Source of the DNA: DATBRV01 sp036560145
Lineage (GTDB): Bacteria; Myxococcota_A; UBA9160; SMWR01
Direction: 5' to 3'
Assembly (NCBI GenBank): GCA_036560145.1
Contig: DATBRV010000127.1
Span: 1-64,000, forward strand
DNA length: 64,000 nucleotides
Below the pieces are notes generated by a model, which worked only from the letters and a program-made list of their open reading frames with translations, was not told the DNA's origin and did no database searches. A program made the position numbers and the translations under genes. Each line of letters opens with the position of its first letter. Within the stretch, counting starts at the first letter, position 1. This document shows, piece by piece, positions 36,033 to 44,506 of the stretch.

Positions 36033-37235
36033 ATGCCGAGCATCGAGACGTTTCGCTCCGAGATCAGCGCCTGGCTCGACGAGAACGCCCCCCAGACGAT
36101 CGCGGGCATCCAGCTGGGCGAGTCGGGCGGGAACTGGGGCGGGCGCCATCCCAGGTGGGACCATCCCGACATGAAGCCTTGGCTCGAGCGGGCGGCGGCG
36201 CGGGGGCTGACGGCCCCCAGCTGGCCCCGCGAGTACGGCGGCGGCGGGCTCGATCCGGAAGAGGCGAAGGTGTTCACGCAGGAGCTCGCGCGGCGCCGCC
36301 TGCCGCTCCCGCTGACCGGCTTCGGCCTCGCCATGATCGGGCCGACCCTGCTGCGCTTCGGCAGCGAGGCCCAGAAACGGGAGCACCTGCCAAAAATCTG
36401 TCGCGGCGAGATCCGCTGGTGCCAGGGCTACTCCGAACCCGATTCGGGCTCGGACCTCGCCTCGCTCCAGACCAAGGCCGAGCGCGACGGCGAGTTTTTT
36501 GTGGTGACGGGGACCAAGGTCTGGACCTCCTACGCCGACCAGTCGGACTGGATCTTCGCGCTGGTGCGCAGCGACCCGAACGCCAAGAAGCAGGAGGGGA
36601 TCACGTTCCTGCTGATCGACATGGCGTCGCCGGGTGTCTCGGTGAGCCCGATCCCGCTGATCAGCGGCGCCTCGCCGTTCTGCGAGACGCGCTTCGACCA
36701 CGTGCGTGTGCCGATCGCGAACGCGGTCCACCACATCCACGCGGGCTGGACCGTCGCCAAGGCGCTGCTCGGACACGAGCGCAACATGATCGCGGACGTC
36801 TTCGGCGTCTCCGAGCGGAAGAAGGGCTCGCGCGGGAGCCCGCTCGCGGGCCTCGCGCGCGGCTATCTCGGAAGTGACGCCGGGCTGCTCCCCGACGCCG
36901 CGCTGCGCGAGCAGATCGCGCAGTGCGAGCTCGACGAGCGCGCCTTCGGCCTCACCGTCCAGCGATCGCGCGACGCCGCCAAGGCCGGCCACCAGCCGGG
37001 GCCCGAGAGCTCCCTCTTCAAGGTGTATGCGACGGAGCTCAACAAGCGCCGCACCGAGCTGATGGTCAAGATCGCCGGCCCGGCGGGGCTCGGCTGGGAA
37101 GGCCCCGGCTTCGACGAGGAGGAGATCACGCGCACGCGCGGCTGGCTGCGAGCGCGCGGCAACTCGATCGAAGGCGGCACCAGCGAGGTGCAGCTCAACA
37201 TCATCGCCAAGCGCGTGCTCGGCTTGCCGGATTAG
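36033..37235 (+). CDS. Acyl-CoA dehydrogenase, large-type subunit
   Basis: 400 residues, FAD-dependent. WPREYGGGGLDPEE in the N domain, QGYSEPDSGSDLASLQTKAERDGEFFVVTGTKVWTS for FAD and substrate, and ARGNSIEGGTSEVQLNIIAKRVLG at the C terminus are all present. This class (FadE-like with a HERN-type helix, here LLGHERNMI) often works with a second, smaller dehydrogenase, as found here 9 bp downstream. Such pairs occur in steroid and branched-chain acyl-CoA oxidation. The start at 36033 follows GAGGA. It opens a run of closely linked genes through hemY at 42200. Confidence 0.92.
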   Translation: MPSIETFRSEISAWLDENAPQTIAGIQLGESGGNWGGRHPRWDHPDMKPWLERAAARGLTAPSWPREYGGGGLDPEEAKVFTQELARRRLPLPLTGFGLAMIGPTLLRFGSEAQKREHLPKICRGEIRWCQGYSEPDSGSDLASLQTKAERDGEFFVVTGTKVWTSYADQSDWIFALVRSDPNAKKQEGITFLLIDMASPGVSVSPIPLISGASPFCETRFDHVRVPIANAVHHIHAGWTVAKALLGHERNMIADVFGVSERKKGSRGSPLAGLARGYLGSDAGLLPDAALREQIAQCELDERAFGLTVQRSRDAAKAGHQPGPESSLFKVYATELNKRRTELMVKIAGPAGLGWEGPGFDEEEITRTRGWLRARGNSIEGGTSEVQLNIIAKRVLGLPD

Positions 37236-37244
37236 GAGACGGTC

Positions 37245-38387
37245 GTGCAGCTGATTCTGACCGAAGACCAGGAGCTTCTCGCCAAGACCGCCGCCGACTT
37301 CGCCGCCGAGCGGTCGCCCGTCTCGCGGATGCGGCAGCTGCGCGACCGCAAGGATCCCGACGGCTTCTCGCGCGCGCTCTGGAAGGAGATGGCCGAGCTC
37401 GGCTGGCTGGGGATCCCGTTCCCCGAATCGGTCGGCGGCGCCGGCATGGGGCTCGCGGAGCTGGCGGTGGTGCTCGAGGCGCTCGGGCGCAAGCTGGCGC
37501 CCGAGCCCGTGCTTCCGTGTGTGCTGCTGGCGGGACAGGCTCTGCTGTTGGGAGGCAGCGACGCCCAGAAGAGCCGCTGGCTGCCGCCGCTGGTGGCCGG
37601 CGAAAAACTGATTGCCCTCGGCTTCCAGGAGCCGCGCAGCCGCTACGACCTGCGCCGGGTCGCGACGAAGGCCGAGCGCGCCGGGGAGGGCTGGCGCCTC
37701 GCCGGCGAGAAGATCCAGGTCGAAGCGGGAGCTTCCGCGGACGCCATCATCGTCTCCGCGCGCACGGCCGGCGCCGAGCGGGACGCCGCCGGGATCACGC
37801 TGTTCCTGGTGCCGCGCGACGCGAAGGGGCTCGAGATCGTGCGCCAGCACCGGATCGATTCCCGGAACGCGGCGCTCGTGAAGCTGGCCGGCGTGACGGT
37901 GACGGCGGCAGACGTGGTCGGGACGCTGGGCGCCGGCGGCGATCTGCTCGAGTCCGTGGTCGACCGCGCCACTGTCGGTCTCTGCGCCGAGATGCTCGGC
38001 TCGATGTCCGAGGCCTTCGAGCGCACGCTCGACTACATGAAGCAGCGCATCCAGTTCGGCGTTCCGATCGGGAGCTTCCAGGCGCTCAAGCACCGCGCGG
38101 CGGCCTGCTTCATCGAAATCGAGCTGGCTCGTTCCACGGTGATGGCCGCGGCGCGCGCGGTCGACGCCGGCGACGCGGAGGCCGCCAAGCTGGTGTCGCT
38201 GGCGAAGGCGCGCTGCTCGGACGCCGGGGTGCTGGTCGGCAACGAATCCGTGCAGCTCCACGGCGGCATCGGGATGACCGATGAGCACGAGATCGGCTTC
38301 TACCTGAAGCGCGCCCGCGTGGCCGAGATGACCTTCGGCGACGCTGCCTTCCATCGCGATCGCTGGGCGCGCCTCTCCGGCTACTGA
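37245..38387 (+). CDS. Acyl-CoA dehydrogenase, partner subunit
   Basis: 380 residues from a GTG with AGGAGA upstream. It keeps the fold marks (WLGIPFPESVGGAGMGLAELAVVLEALGRKLAPEP; LDYMKQRIQFGVPIGSFQALKHRAA; VQLHGGIGMTDEHEIGFYLKRA). Its middle domain is less conserved than in its neighbour, as in heteromeric ACAD pairs of the FadE26/27 or ChsE type, where one subunit binds FAD weakly. The stop shares its last base with the hemE ATG (TGATG). Confidence 0.9.
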   Translation: MQLILTEDQELLAKTAADFAAERSPVSRMRQLRDRKDPDGFSRALWKEMAELGWLGIPFPESVGGAGMGLAELAVVLEALGRKLAPEPVLPCVLLAGQALLLGGSDAQKSRWLPPLVAGEKLIALGFQEPRSRYDLRRVATKAERAGEGWRLAGEKIQVEAGASADAIIVSARTAGAERDAAGITLFLVPRDAKGLEIVRQHRIDSRNAALVKLAGVTVTAADVVGTLGAGGDLLESVVDRATVGLCAEMLGSMSEAFERTLDYMKQRIQFGVPIGSFQALKHRAAACFIEIELARSTVMAAARAVDAGDAEAAKLVSLAKARCSDAGVLVGNESVQLHGGIGMTDEHEIGFYLKRARVAEMTFGDAAFHRDRWARLSGY

Positions 38388-39439
38388 TGCCCGCAGGCGC
38401 GCTCGACCCGACCGCGCGTCTGCTGCGCGCCTGCCGGGGCGAATCGGTGGACCGGCCGCCGGTCTGGCTGATGCGCCAGGCCGGCCGCTACCTGCCCGAG
38501 TATCGCCGCGTGCGCGAGCAGCTCTCCTTCCTGGAGCTCTGCCGCGACGTCGACCGCGCGGCCGAGGTGTCGCTCCAGCCGCTGCGCCTGGTCGGCACCG
38601 AGGCGGTGATCTTCTTCTCCGACATCTTCGTGCCGATCGCCGGCCTCGGCGTCGAGTTCGACTTCCGGCCCGGCCCGGTGGTGGCCGAGCCGATCCGCTC
38701 GCTCGCCCAGGTCGAACGCCTCTGCGAGGCCGATCCCCGCGAGTCCGTCCCGTTCGTCTTCGAGATCCTGCGCCGGCTGCGCCGCGAGCTGGCGGACGAG
38801 CGCGTGCCCCTGATCGGGTTTGCCGGCGCGCCCTTCACGCTCGCCGCCTACCTCGTGGAAGGCCGCGGCAGCAAGGAGTTCTCGGCCATCAAGCGGATGA
38901 TGCTGCGCGCGCCCGAGGTGCTGCGCGCGCTCCAGGCGCGGCTCACGACGCTGGTGGTCGACTACCTGAACGCTCAGATCGAGGCCGGCGCCCAGGTGGT
39001 GCAGCTCTTCGACACCTGGGCGGGCCTGCTGGGCCCCGAGGAGTACGCGGAGTGGGTGCTGCCGGTCCACCGAGAGATCGCAGCGAAGCTCGACCGCGCC
39101 CGCGCCCCGCTGATCCTCTACGTGAGGGGTGGCGCGCATGTGCTCGAATCCCTGTTCGATTCGGGCGCCGACGTGGTCTCGCTGGACTGGCGCGTGGAGC
39201 TGGCCGCGGCCGCCCGGCAGGCGGGGCGAAGGGCGAGCCTGCAAGGCAACCTCGACCCGGCTTTTCTGTTCGCGCCGCCCGAGGCGATCGCGGCGCGCGT
39301 GCGCGCGATCGCGGCCGCTGCGGCGCCGGCGCGCGGACTGGTGCTGAACCTCGGCCATGGCTGCCTGCCCGACACCCCGGTCGAGGGCGTGCGCGCCTTC
39401 ACCGATGCCGCGCGCGCGCTGGGCAGCGCATCCGCGTGA
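38387..39439 (+). CDS. hemE: Uroporphyrinogen decarboxylase
   Basis: 350 residues, cytoplasmic; converts uroporphyrinogen III to coproporphyrinogen III. The first signature PPVWLMRQAGRYLPEY and the second GFAGAPFTLAAYLVEG are intact; the active-site Asp appears in IFFSDIFVPIAGLG, and the C terminus has LNLGHGCLPDTPVEGV. The ATG overlaps the preceding stop, and the stop overlaps the hemN GTG, so heme synthesis is tied into this operon. Confidence 0.98.
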   Translation: MPAGALDPTARLLRACRGESVDRPPVWLMRQAGRYLPEYRRVREQLSFLELCRDVDRAAEVSLQPLRLVGTEAVIFFSDIFVPIAGLGVEFDFRPGPVVAEPIRSLAQVERLCEADPRESVPFVFEILRRLRRELADERVPLIGFAGAPFTLAAYLVEGRGSKEFSAIKRMMLRAPEVLRALQARLTTLVVDYLNAQIEAGAQVVQLFDTWAGLLGPEEYAEWVLPVHREIAAKLDRARAPLILYVRGGAHVLESLFDSGADVVSLDWRVELAAAARQAGRRASLQGNLDPAFLFAPPEAIAARVRAIAAAAAPARGLVLNLGHGCLPDTPVEGVRAFTDAARALGSASA

Positions 39440-40839
39440 GCGACTTCGACGCGCTCGACTGGGGCCACGTGGCCGAGATCCTGCCCCGCTACAGCGGCGA
39501 GGGTCCGCGCTACACCAGCTATCCCACCGCGCCGGTCTGGCAGGAGAGCTACGGACCCGAGCAGCACCGCGCCGAGCTCGCGCGCGAGGACGCGAGCCCC
39601 CGCGATGGGCTGGCGCTCTACGTGCACGTTCCGTTCTGCGAGAGCCTCTGCCACTTCTGCGCCTGCAACAAGGTGATCACCCGCAAGCACCAGCCGGCCA
39701 TTCAATTCCTGGAGGCGGTCCGTCGCGAGATCGCGACCGTCCGCGAAGCGCTGCGGGCGCCGCGCGCGGCGACGCAGCAGCACTGGGGCGGGGGCACGCC
39801 CACCTTCCTGTCGCCCGAGCAGCTGACCCAGCTGCATCGCAGCGTGACGCAGGCCTTTCCCATGCAGAAGGACGCCGAGGTCTCGATCGAGGTGGATCCG
39901 CGCGTCACCACGCAGGAGCAGGTGGCGGCGCTGGCCGAGTGCGGCTTCAACCGCATCTCGATGGGCGTGCAGGATTTCGATCGCCGCGTCCAGCAGGCCA
40001 TCCACCGCGAGCAATCGGTCGAGCAGACGGGGAGGCTGGTGGAGTGGTCGCGCGCGGCCGGATTCCAGAGCGTGAACTTCGACCTGATCTACGGGCTTCC
40101 CTACCAGACCGAAGCCACCTTCGCGGAGACGCTCGCGCGTGTGCTCGAGCTCGCCCCCGACCGGCTCGCGCTCTACTCCTACGCCCACGTCACCTGGCTC
40201 GCGAAGCAGCAGCGCGGCTTCGAGCGCCACGACCTGCCCGATCCCGCCAGCAAGCTGCGGATCTTCCTGTCCGCGCTGCGGCGCTTCCTGGAGGCGGGCT
40301 ACCACTACATCGGCCTCGACCATTTCGCGAAGCCGGAAGACGAGCTTTCCCGGGCGCTTGCGGACCGGACACTGCGCCGGAACTTCATGGGCCACACCAC
40401 CCAGGCGGGCGCCCTGCTGCTGGGCTTCGGCCCGAGCGCGATCAGCGAGCTGCGCGGCGGCTACGCGCAGTCGTTCCGCGAGCTCGAACGCTGGCAGGAA
40501 GCGGCGCTCGCCGGGCGCCTGGCGACCCTGCGCGGGCACTCCTTCTCGGCGGACGATCTCGAGCGGCGCTGGATCATCGGCCGCATGCTCTGCCACGGAG
40601 AGCTGCGCGCCGCCGAGTTCGCGGCCGAGTTCGGGAGCGCCCTTGGCGAGCGCTACGCGCGCGAGCTGGCCGCGCTCGAGCCCGCCCTCGCCGACGGGCT
40701 CCTCACGCGCGAGCCGGACGGCAGTCTGCGGCTGACGGCGCTCGGCCGCCTGCTGGTGCGCAACGTGGCGATGGTCTTCGACGCCTATCTGCCCGAGCAG
40801 CAGCGCTCGGGGCGGCCCATCTTCAGCCGGACGGTCTGA
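39436..40839 (+). CDS. hemN: Oxygen-independent coproporphyrinogen III oxidase
   Basis: 467 residues, radical SAM. The motif is Cys68-x3-Cys72-x2-Cys75 (CESLCHFCAC), with the fourth Cys77 typical of true HemN. PRYTSYPTAPVW near residue 25 and IGLDHFAKPEDELSRA in the C-terminal half distinguish it from the heme chaperone HemW. It oxidises coproporphyrinogen III to protoporphyrinogen IX without oxygen. The GTG start overlaps the hemE stop; its TGA overlaps the hemY ATG. Confidence 0.97.
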   Translation: MSDFDALDWGHVAEILPRYSGEGPRYTSYPTAPVWQESYGPEQHRAELAREDASPRDGLALYVHVPFCESLCHFCACNKVITRKHQPAIQFLEAVRREIATVREALRAPRAATQQHWGGGTPTFLSPEQLTQLHRSVTQAFPMQKDAEVSIEVDPRVTTQEQVAALAECGFNRISMGVQDFDRRVQQAIHREQSVEQTGRLVEWSRAAGFQSVNFDLIYGLPYQTEATFAETLARVLELAPDRLALYSYAHVTWLAKQQRGFERHDLPDPASKLRIFLSALRRFLEAGYHYIGLDHFAKPEDELSRALADRTLRRNFMGHTTQAGALLLGFGPSAISELRGGYAQSFRELERWQEAALAGRLATLRGHSFSADDLERRWIIGRMLCHGELRAAEFAAEFGSALGERYARELAALEPALADGLLTREPDGSLRLTALGRLLVRNVAMVFDAYLPEQQRSGRPIFSRTV

Positions 40840-42200
40840 TGACGGCGGCGGACGTCGGCGCGGTCGTGGTGGGGGCGGGGATCGCGGGGCTCGCGGCCGC
40901 GCTCGAGCTCCAGGACAGCGTGCGCGACGTCTTCGTGATCGACGCCGGCGACCGCCCCGGCGGCGTGATGCGCACGGACCACGTCTCGGGCTACGTGATC
41001 GAGCGCGGGCCGAACACCATCCAGATCAAGGCGCCTCTCTTGCGCCTTCTGACCCGGTTCGGCCTGCGCGACGCACTGCTGGCCGCCCAGCCCGCGAGCC
41101 GGCTCCGCTTCGTCTATCGCGACCGCGCGCTGCTGCCGGTTCCGATGACGCCGCTCGGCTTCGCGCGCACGCGTCTGCTCTCGACGCGGGGCAAGCTGCG
41201 CCTGCTCTCCGAGCCGCTGCGCTTCCGGCGCGACGCCACCGGCGAGAGCGTGGCGGCCTTCGCCGGGCGACGCTTCGGCGACGAGGCGGTGGCCCGGCTG
41301 ATCGGTCCCTTCCTCACCGGCGTCTACGCGGGCGACGAGCACGAGCTCGGCGCCGAGGCCGTGCTGGGAAGCCTCGTCGAGCACGAGCGGCGCTTCGGAT
41401 CCGTCGCGATCGGCCTGCTCGGAAGCGCACTGGCCCGCCGCCGCGAGCGCGGCCTCAGCGGCAGCTTCTCGGCGCTGCAAGGGCTCGGCCCCTTCGCGCG
41501 GCGCCTGGCCGAGCGCCTGTTCGATCCGCCCGCGCTGGGGGCGCGGATGGTCGCTCTGGCACGGGATGGCGCGCGCTGGCGCGTGTCGGTCTCGAGCCCC
41601 AGCGGCGAGAGCGAGATGCGCACGCCGCGGGTCGTGATCGCGACGGGCGCCGGCGAAGCGGCGGAATTCCTGCGCGCCACCCACGCCGAGCTGGCGGACG
41701 CGCTCGCCGGGATCGCCTATGCCCCGATCGTCGGCGTCCCGGTGGGGGTGGATCCCGCGCGGGTCGCGCGCAAGATCGAGGGGTTCGGATTCCTGGTGCC
41801 CGGCGACCAGGAGATCCCGCTGCTCGGCTGCCTCTTCATGAGCAAGCTGTTCCCGGGCCGCGCGCCGGCCGGCCGCGAGCTGCTGCACTGCATGCTGGGC
41901 GGCCGCCGCTATCCCGAGGCGATCGACCTCTCGGACGACGTCCTGCACAAGCGCGTGCACGCCGACCTCGAGAAAACGCTCGGCCTGCGCGAATCGCCGC
42001 AGCTGCTCGGCGTCACCCGCTGGCCCCGCGCGATCCCGCAGCCGGACGGCGGCCATCCGCGCCGGGTCGCCGGCATTCGCCAGCACCTCGAGGGGCTCCC
42101 CGGCCTCGCGCTGGCGGGGGCGTATCTGGATGGCGTGGCGGTGTCGGACGCAGCGGCCTCGGGGATCGCCGCGGCCGCGCGTCTCACCGCCCGGGGCTAG
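40839..42200 (+). CDS. hemY: Protoporphyrinogen oxidase, FAD type
   Basis: 453 residues. The dinucleotide-binding N terminus is VVVGAGIAGLAAALELQ with the acidic strand end VFVIDAGDRPGG, then GYVIERGPNTIQ. The C-terminal FAD contact GLPGLALAGAYLDGVAVSDAAASG is present. Oxidises protoporphyrinogen IX to protoporphyrin IX, using oxygen as acceptor in this class. HemN (anaerobic) and HemY (oxygen-using) in one operon suggest life at fluctuating oxygen. The last 4 bp overlap the convergent dehydrogenase. Confidence 0.95.
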   Translation: MTAADVGAVVVGAGIAGLAAALELQDSVRDVFVIDAGDRPGGVMRTDHVSGYVIERGPNTIQIKAPLLRLLTRFGLRDALLAAQPASRLRFVYRDRALLPVPMTPLGFARTRLLSTRGKLRLLSEPLRFRRDATGESVAAFAGRRFGDEAVARLIGPFLTGVYAGDEHELGAEAVLGSLVEHERRFGSVAIGLLGSALARRRERGLSGSFSALQGLGPFARRLAERLFDPPALGARMVALARDGARWRVSVSSPSGESEMRTPRVVIATGAGEAAEFLRATHAELADALAGIAYAPIVGVPVGVDPARVARKIEGFGFLVPGDQEIPLLGCLFMSKLFPGRAPAGRELLHCMLGGRRYPEAIDLSDDVLHKRVHADLEKTLGLRESPQLLGVTRWPRAIPQPDGGHPRRVAGIRQHLEGLPGLALAGAYLDGVAVSDAAASGIAAAARLTARG

Positions 42201-43216
42201 CTCTCGAGCATCACCTTGCACTGGGTGGTCGGCTGCTGGAGGGCCGCGAAGGCCGCGGGCAGCTGCGCGAGAGCCACCACGTCGGTGATCATCGGCCCGC
42301 CCGCGATCCGCCCGGCGGCCAGCATGTCGAGCGTGAGCTGGAAATCCTGCCGGCGATAGCCGACTACGAAGCGAAGACTGATCTCCTTCACGATCGCGAA
42401 CATCGGGAAGATCATGTCGGGCTGCATGCAGACGCCGACCACCACGATCCGGCCGCGCGGCGGCGCGAGCAGCACGCATTGCTGGATCATGCCCGGGACG
42501 CCGACGCATTCGAAGATCACGTCGGGAGGCGCTCCGGCGGCCTTCAGGAAGGCGGCGCCCGGGATCTCCTGCGCGGGGTCGATCACGTGGGTGGCGCCGA
42601 AGCGCTCCGCGAGCGTGCGCCGGCCCGGAGCCTTCTCGCTCACCATCACCGTGCGCGCGCCGAAGAAGCGCGCCCACACCGAAGTGGCGAGCCCGATCGG
42701 ACCGGCGCCGAGCACCAGCACGTTCGCGCCGGGCTCGAGCCGCGCCTCGTGCACGGCGTGCAAGCCCACCGAGAGCGGCTCGACCAGCGCGCCCTCGCGA
42801 TAGCCCACCGCTTCCGGGAGCCGCAGCGTCTCGCCCGCGCCCACCTTCACGAACTCGGCGTAGGCGCCGGGCGCCACGCCGAGGCCGGTGGGCACGATCT
42901 GCGCGCAGCGCATCCCGTCGCCCGAGAGGCAGGCGTGGCAGCGGCCGCAGCCGATGTAGGGCAGGGCGCAGACGCGCTCGCCCACCCGCCACTCGCGGGC
43001 TGCCTCGCGGCCCACCTCGACCACCTCGCCCGCGAACTCGTGCCCCATCACGCTGCCGGCCGGGAGGCCCGGAGGCAGCGAAGCCGCGTGCAGGTCCGAG
43101 CCGCAGATGCCGCAGGCCTTCACGCGCAACACCAGCTCCGAAGCGCCCGGCTTCGGGTCGGGAAGCTCGGCGATCTCGAGCGGCTTTCCGAGCGCCCGGA
43201 AGACTGCGGCCTGCAT
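42197..43216 (-). CDS. Zinc-dependent medium-chain alcohol dehydrogenase
   Basis: 339 residues. The catalytic zinc site is CGICGSDLH with GHEFAGEV; the structural zinc cysteines are in CGRCHACLSGDGMRC. The NAD(P) fold is VLVLGAGPIGLATSVWARFFGA. The closest general types are threonine/sorbitol dehydrogenase-like enzymes; the substrate is not evident. It lies 101 bp from the divergent flavin oxidoreductase gene, which could act on related compounds. Confidence 0.9.
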   Translation of the reverse strand: MQAAVFRALGKPLEIAELPDPKPGASELVLRVKACGICGSDLHAASLPPGLPAGSVMGHEFAGEVVEVGREAAREWRVGERVCALPYIGCGRCHACLSGDGMRCAQIVPTGLGVAPGAYAEFVKVGAGETLRLPEAVGYREGALVEPLSVGLHAVHEARLEPGANVLVLGAGPIGLATSVWARFFGARTVMVSEKAPGRRTLAERFGATHVIDPAQEIPGAAFLKAAGAPPDVIFECVGVPGMIQQCVLLAPPRGRIVVVGVCMQPDMIFPMFAIVKEISLRFVVGYRRQDFQLTLDMLAAGRIAGGPMITDVVALAQLPAAFAALQQPTTQCKVMLES

Positions 43217-43246
43217 GCGGGCTCCATCCTCGCGGGCTGCGGAAAC

Positions 43247-43275
43247 TTGACAGGCGGGTGCATCCCAAGTCTAGT
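43247..43275 (+). promoter_or_regulatory. Sigma-70-type promoter candidate for the flavin oxidoreductase operon
   Basis: TTGACA (43247-43252), a 17-bp spacer, and TCTAGT (43270-43275; 4 of 6). The ATG at 43318 is 42 bp downstream with AAGGAG between. Its layout is like that of the promoter at 14152. Confidence 0.6.
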
Positions 43276-43317
43276 TTCGGTCCGCGCGCCGCGCATGCTG
43301 CGCTGGAAGGAGCTCCC

Positions 43318-44499
43318 ATGGTCGGCCCGCGCCTTCGTTTCGGCATCTTCCTCGCGCCCTTCCATCCCGTGCACGAGAACCCCACCGCCGCACTCGACCG
43401 CGATATGACGCTGGTCGAGCACCTCGACCGGCTCGGCTACGACGAGGCCTGGATCGGCGAGCACCACAGCGCCGGCTACGAGATCATCGCCTCGCCGGAG
43501 ATCTTCATCGCGGCGGCGGCCGAGCGGACCCGCCACCTCAAGCTGGGCACCGGCGTCTCCTCGCTCCCCTATCACCACCCCCTGATGCTGGCCGATCGGA
43601 TCATGCAGCTCGACCACATGACGCGCGGGCGCGTGATGTTCGGGATGGGGCCGGGCGCGCTGCCCAGCGACGCCTTCATGATGGGGATCGACGTCCAGAA
43701 GCAGCGCGATCGCATGGACGAGGCGATCGGCGTCCTGGTGCCGCTGCTGCGCGGCGAGACCGTCACGCACAAGGCGGACTGGTTCGAGCTGTGCGACGCC
43801 CGGCTCCAGCTGACTCCCTACTCGCGGCCGCACGTCGAGATGTGCGTCGCCTCGCAGATCTCCCCCGCCGGCGCGCGCGCGGCCGGCAAGCACGGGCTCG
43901 GCCTGCTCTCGATCGGCGCCACCAGCGCGGGCGGATTCAACATGCTCGCGGGCAACTGGCAGATCGCCGAAGACAAGGCGCGTGAGCACGGCAAGCAGAT
44001 GCAGCGCGAGGCCTGGCGCCTGGTCGGCCCCATGCACGTCGCCGAGACGCGGGAGAAGGCGCGCGAAAACGTCCGCTTCGGTCTGGCCGACTGGCTGCGC
44101 TACTTCCAGGAGGTGGCGGCGCTCCCACTGGCGCCTCCTGGAAAGCTCGAGGACGCCGTGGACGCGCTGATCGCCTCGGGCTTCGCCGTGATCGGCGATC
44201 CCGACGACGCGGCCGCGCAGCTCGAGCGGCTGGTCGCGCAGTCGGGCGGCTTCGGCTGCTTCCTCCAGATGGCGGTGAACTGGGCGGACTTCCCGGCCAC
44301 GCTGCGCAGCTACGAATTGATCGCACGTTATGTCATGCCGCGCTTCCAGGGCAGCAACGACGCGCGCCGCGAGAGCATGGAGTGGGCCACCAAGAACCGG
44401 CCCCGCTTCATGGGCGCCATGGTGCAGGCGATCGGGAGCGAGCTCCAGAAACACACCAACGAGCTGGCTGCGCGCAAGAAGCCGAACTCCGAGAGCTGA
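43318..44499 (+). CDS. LLM-class flavin-dependent oxidoreductase
   Basis: 393 residues, bacterial-luciferase-like TIM barrel. It shows FGIFLAPFHPVHENPTAALDRDM, EAWIGEHHSAGYEIIASPEIFIAAAAERT and LKLGTGVSSLPYHHPLMLADR, the long alkanal/limonene-type monooxygenase pattern, and it keeps a C-terminal extension beyond the barrel. Uses reduced FMN or F420; which one cannot be told. It opens a two-gene unit with the FAD enzyme 7 bp downstream. Confidence 0.92.
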   Translation: MVGPRLRFGIFLAPFHPVHENPTAALDRDMTLVEHLDRLGYDEAWIGEHHSAGYEIIASPEIFIAAAAERTRHLKLGTGVSSLPYHHPLMLADRIMQLDHMTRGRVMFGMGPGALPSDAFMMGIDVQKQRDRMDEAIGVLVPLLRGETVTHKADWFELCDARLQLTPYSRPHVEMCVASQISPAGARAAGKHGLGLLSIGATSAGGFNMLAGNWQIAEDKAREHGKQMQREAWRLVGPMHVAETREKARENVRFGLADWLRYFQEVAALPLAPPGKLEDAVDALIASGFAVIGDPDDAAAQLERLVAQSGGFGCFLQMAVNWADFPATLRSYELIARYVMPRFQGSNDARRESMEWATKNRPRFMGAMVQAIGSELQKHTNELAARKKPNSES

Positions 44500-44506
44500 G
44501 TCGGGC

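Noticed and set aside
39436..40839. HemW (heme chaperone) instead of HemN
   Set aside because: The fourth Cys after the radical SAM motif and the N-terminal PRYTSYP segment indicate HemN, and it lies between hemE and hemY.
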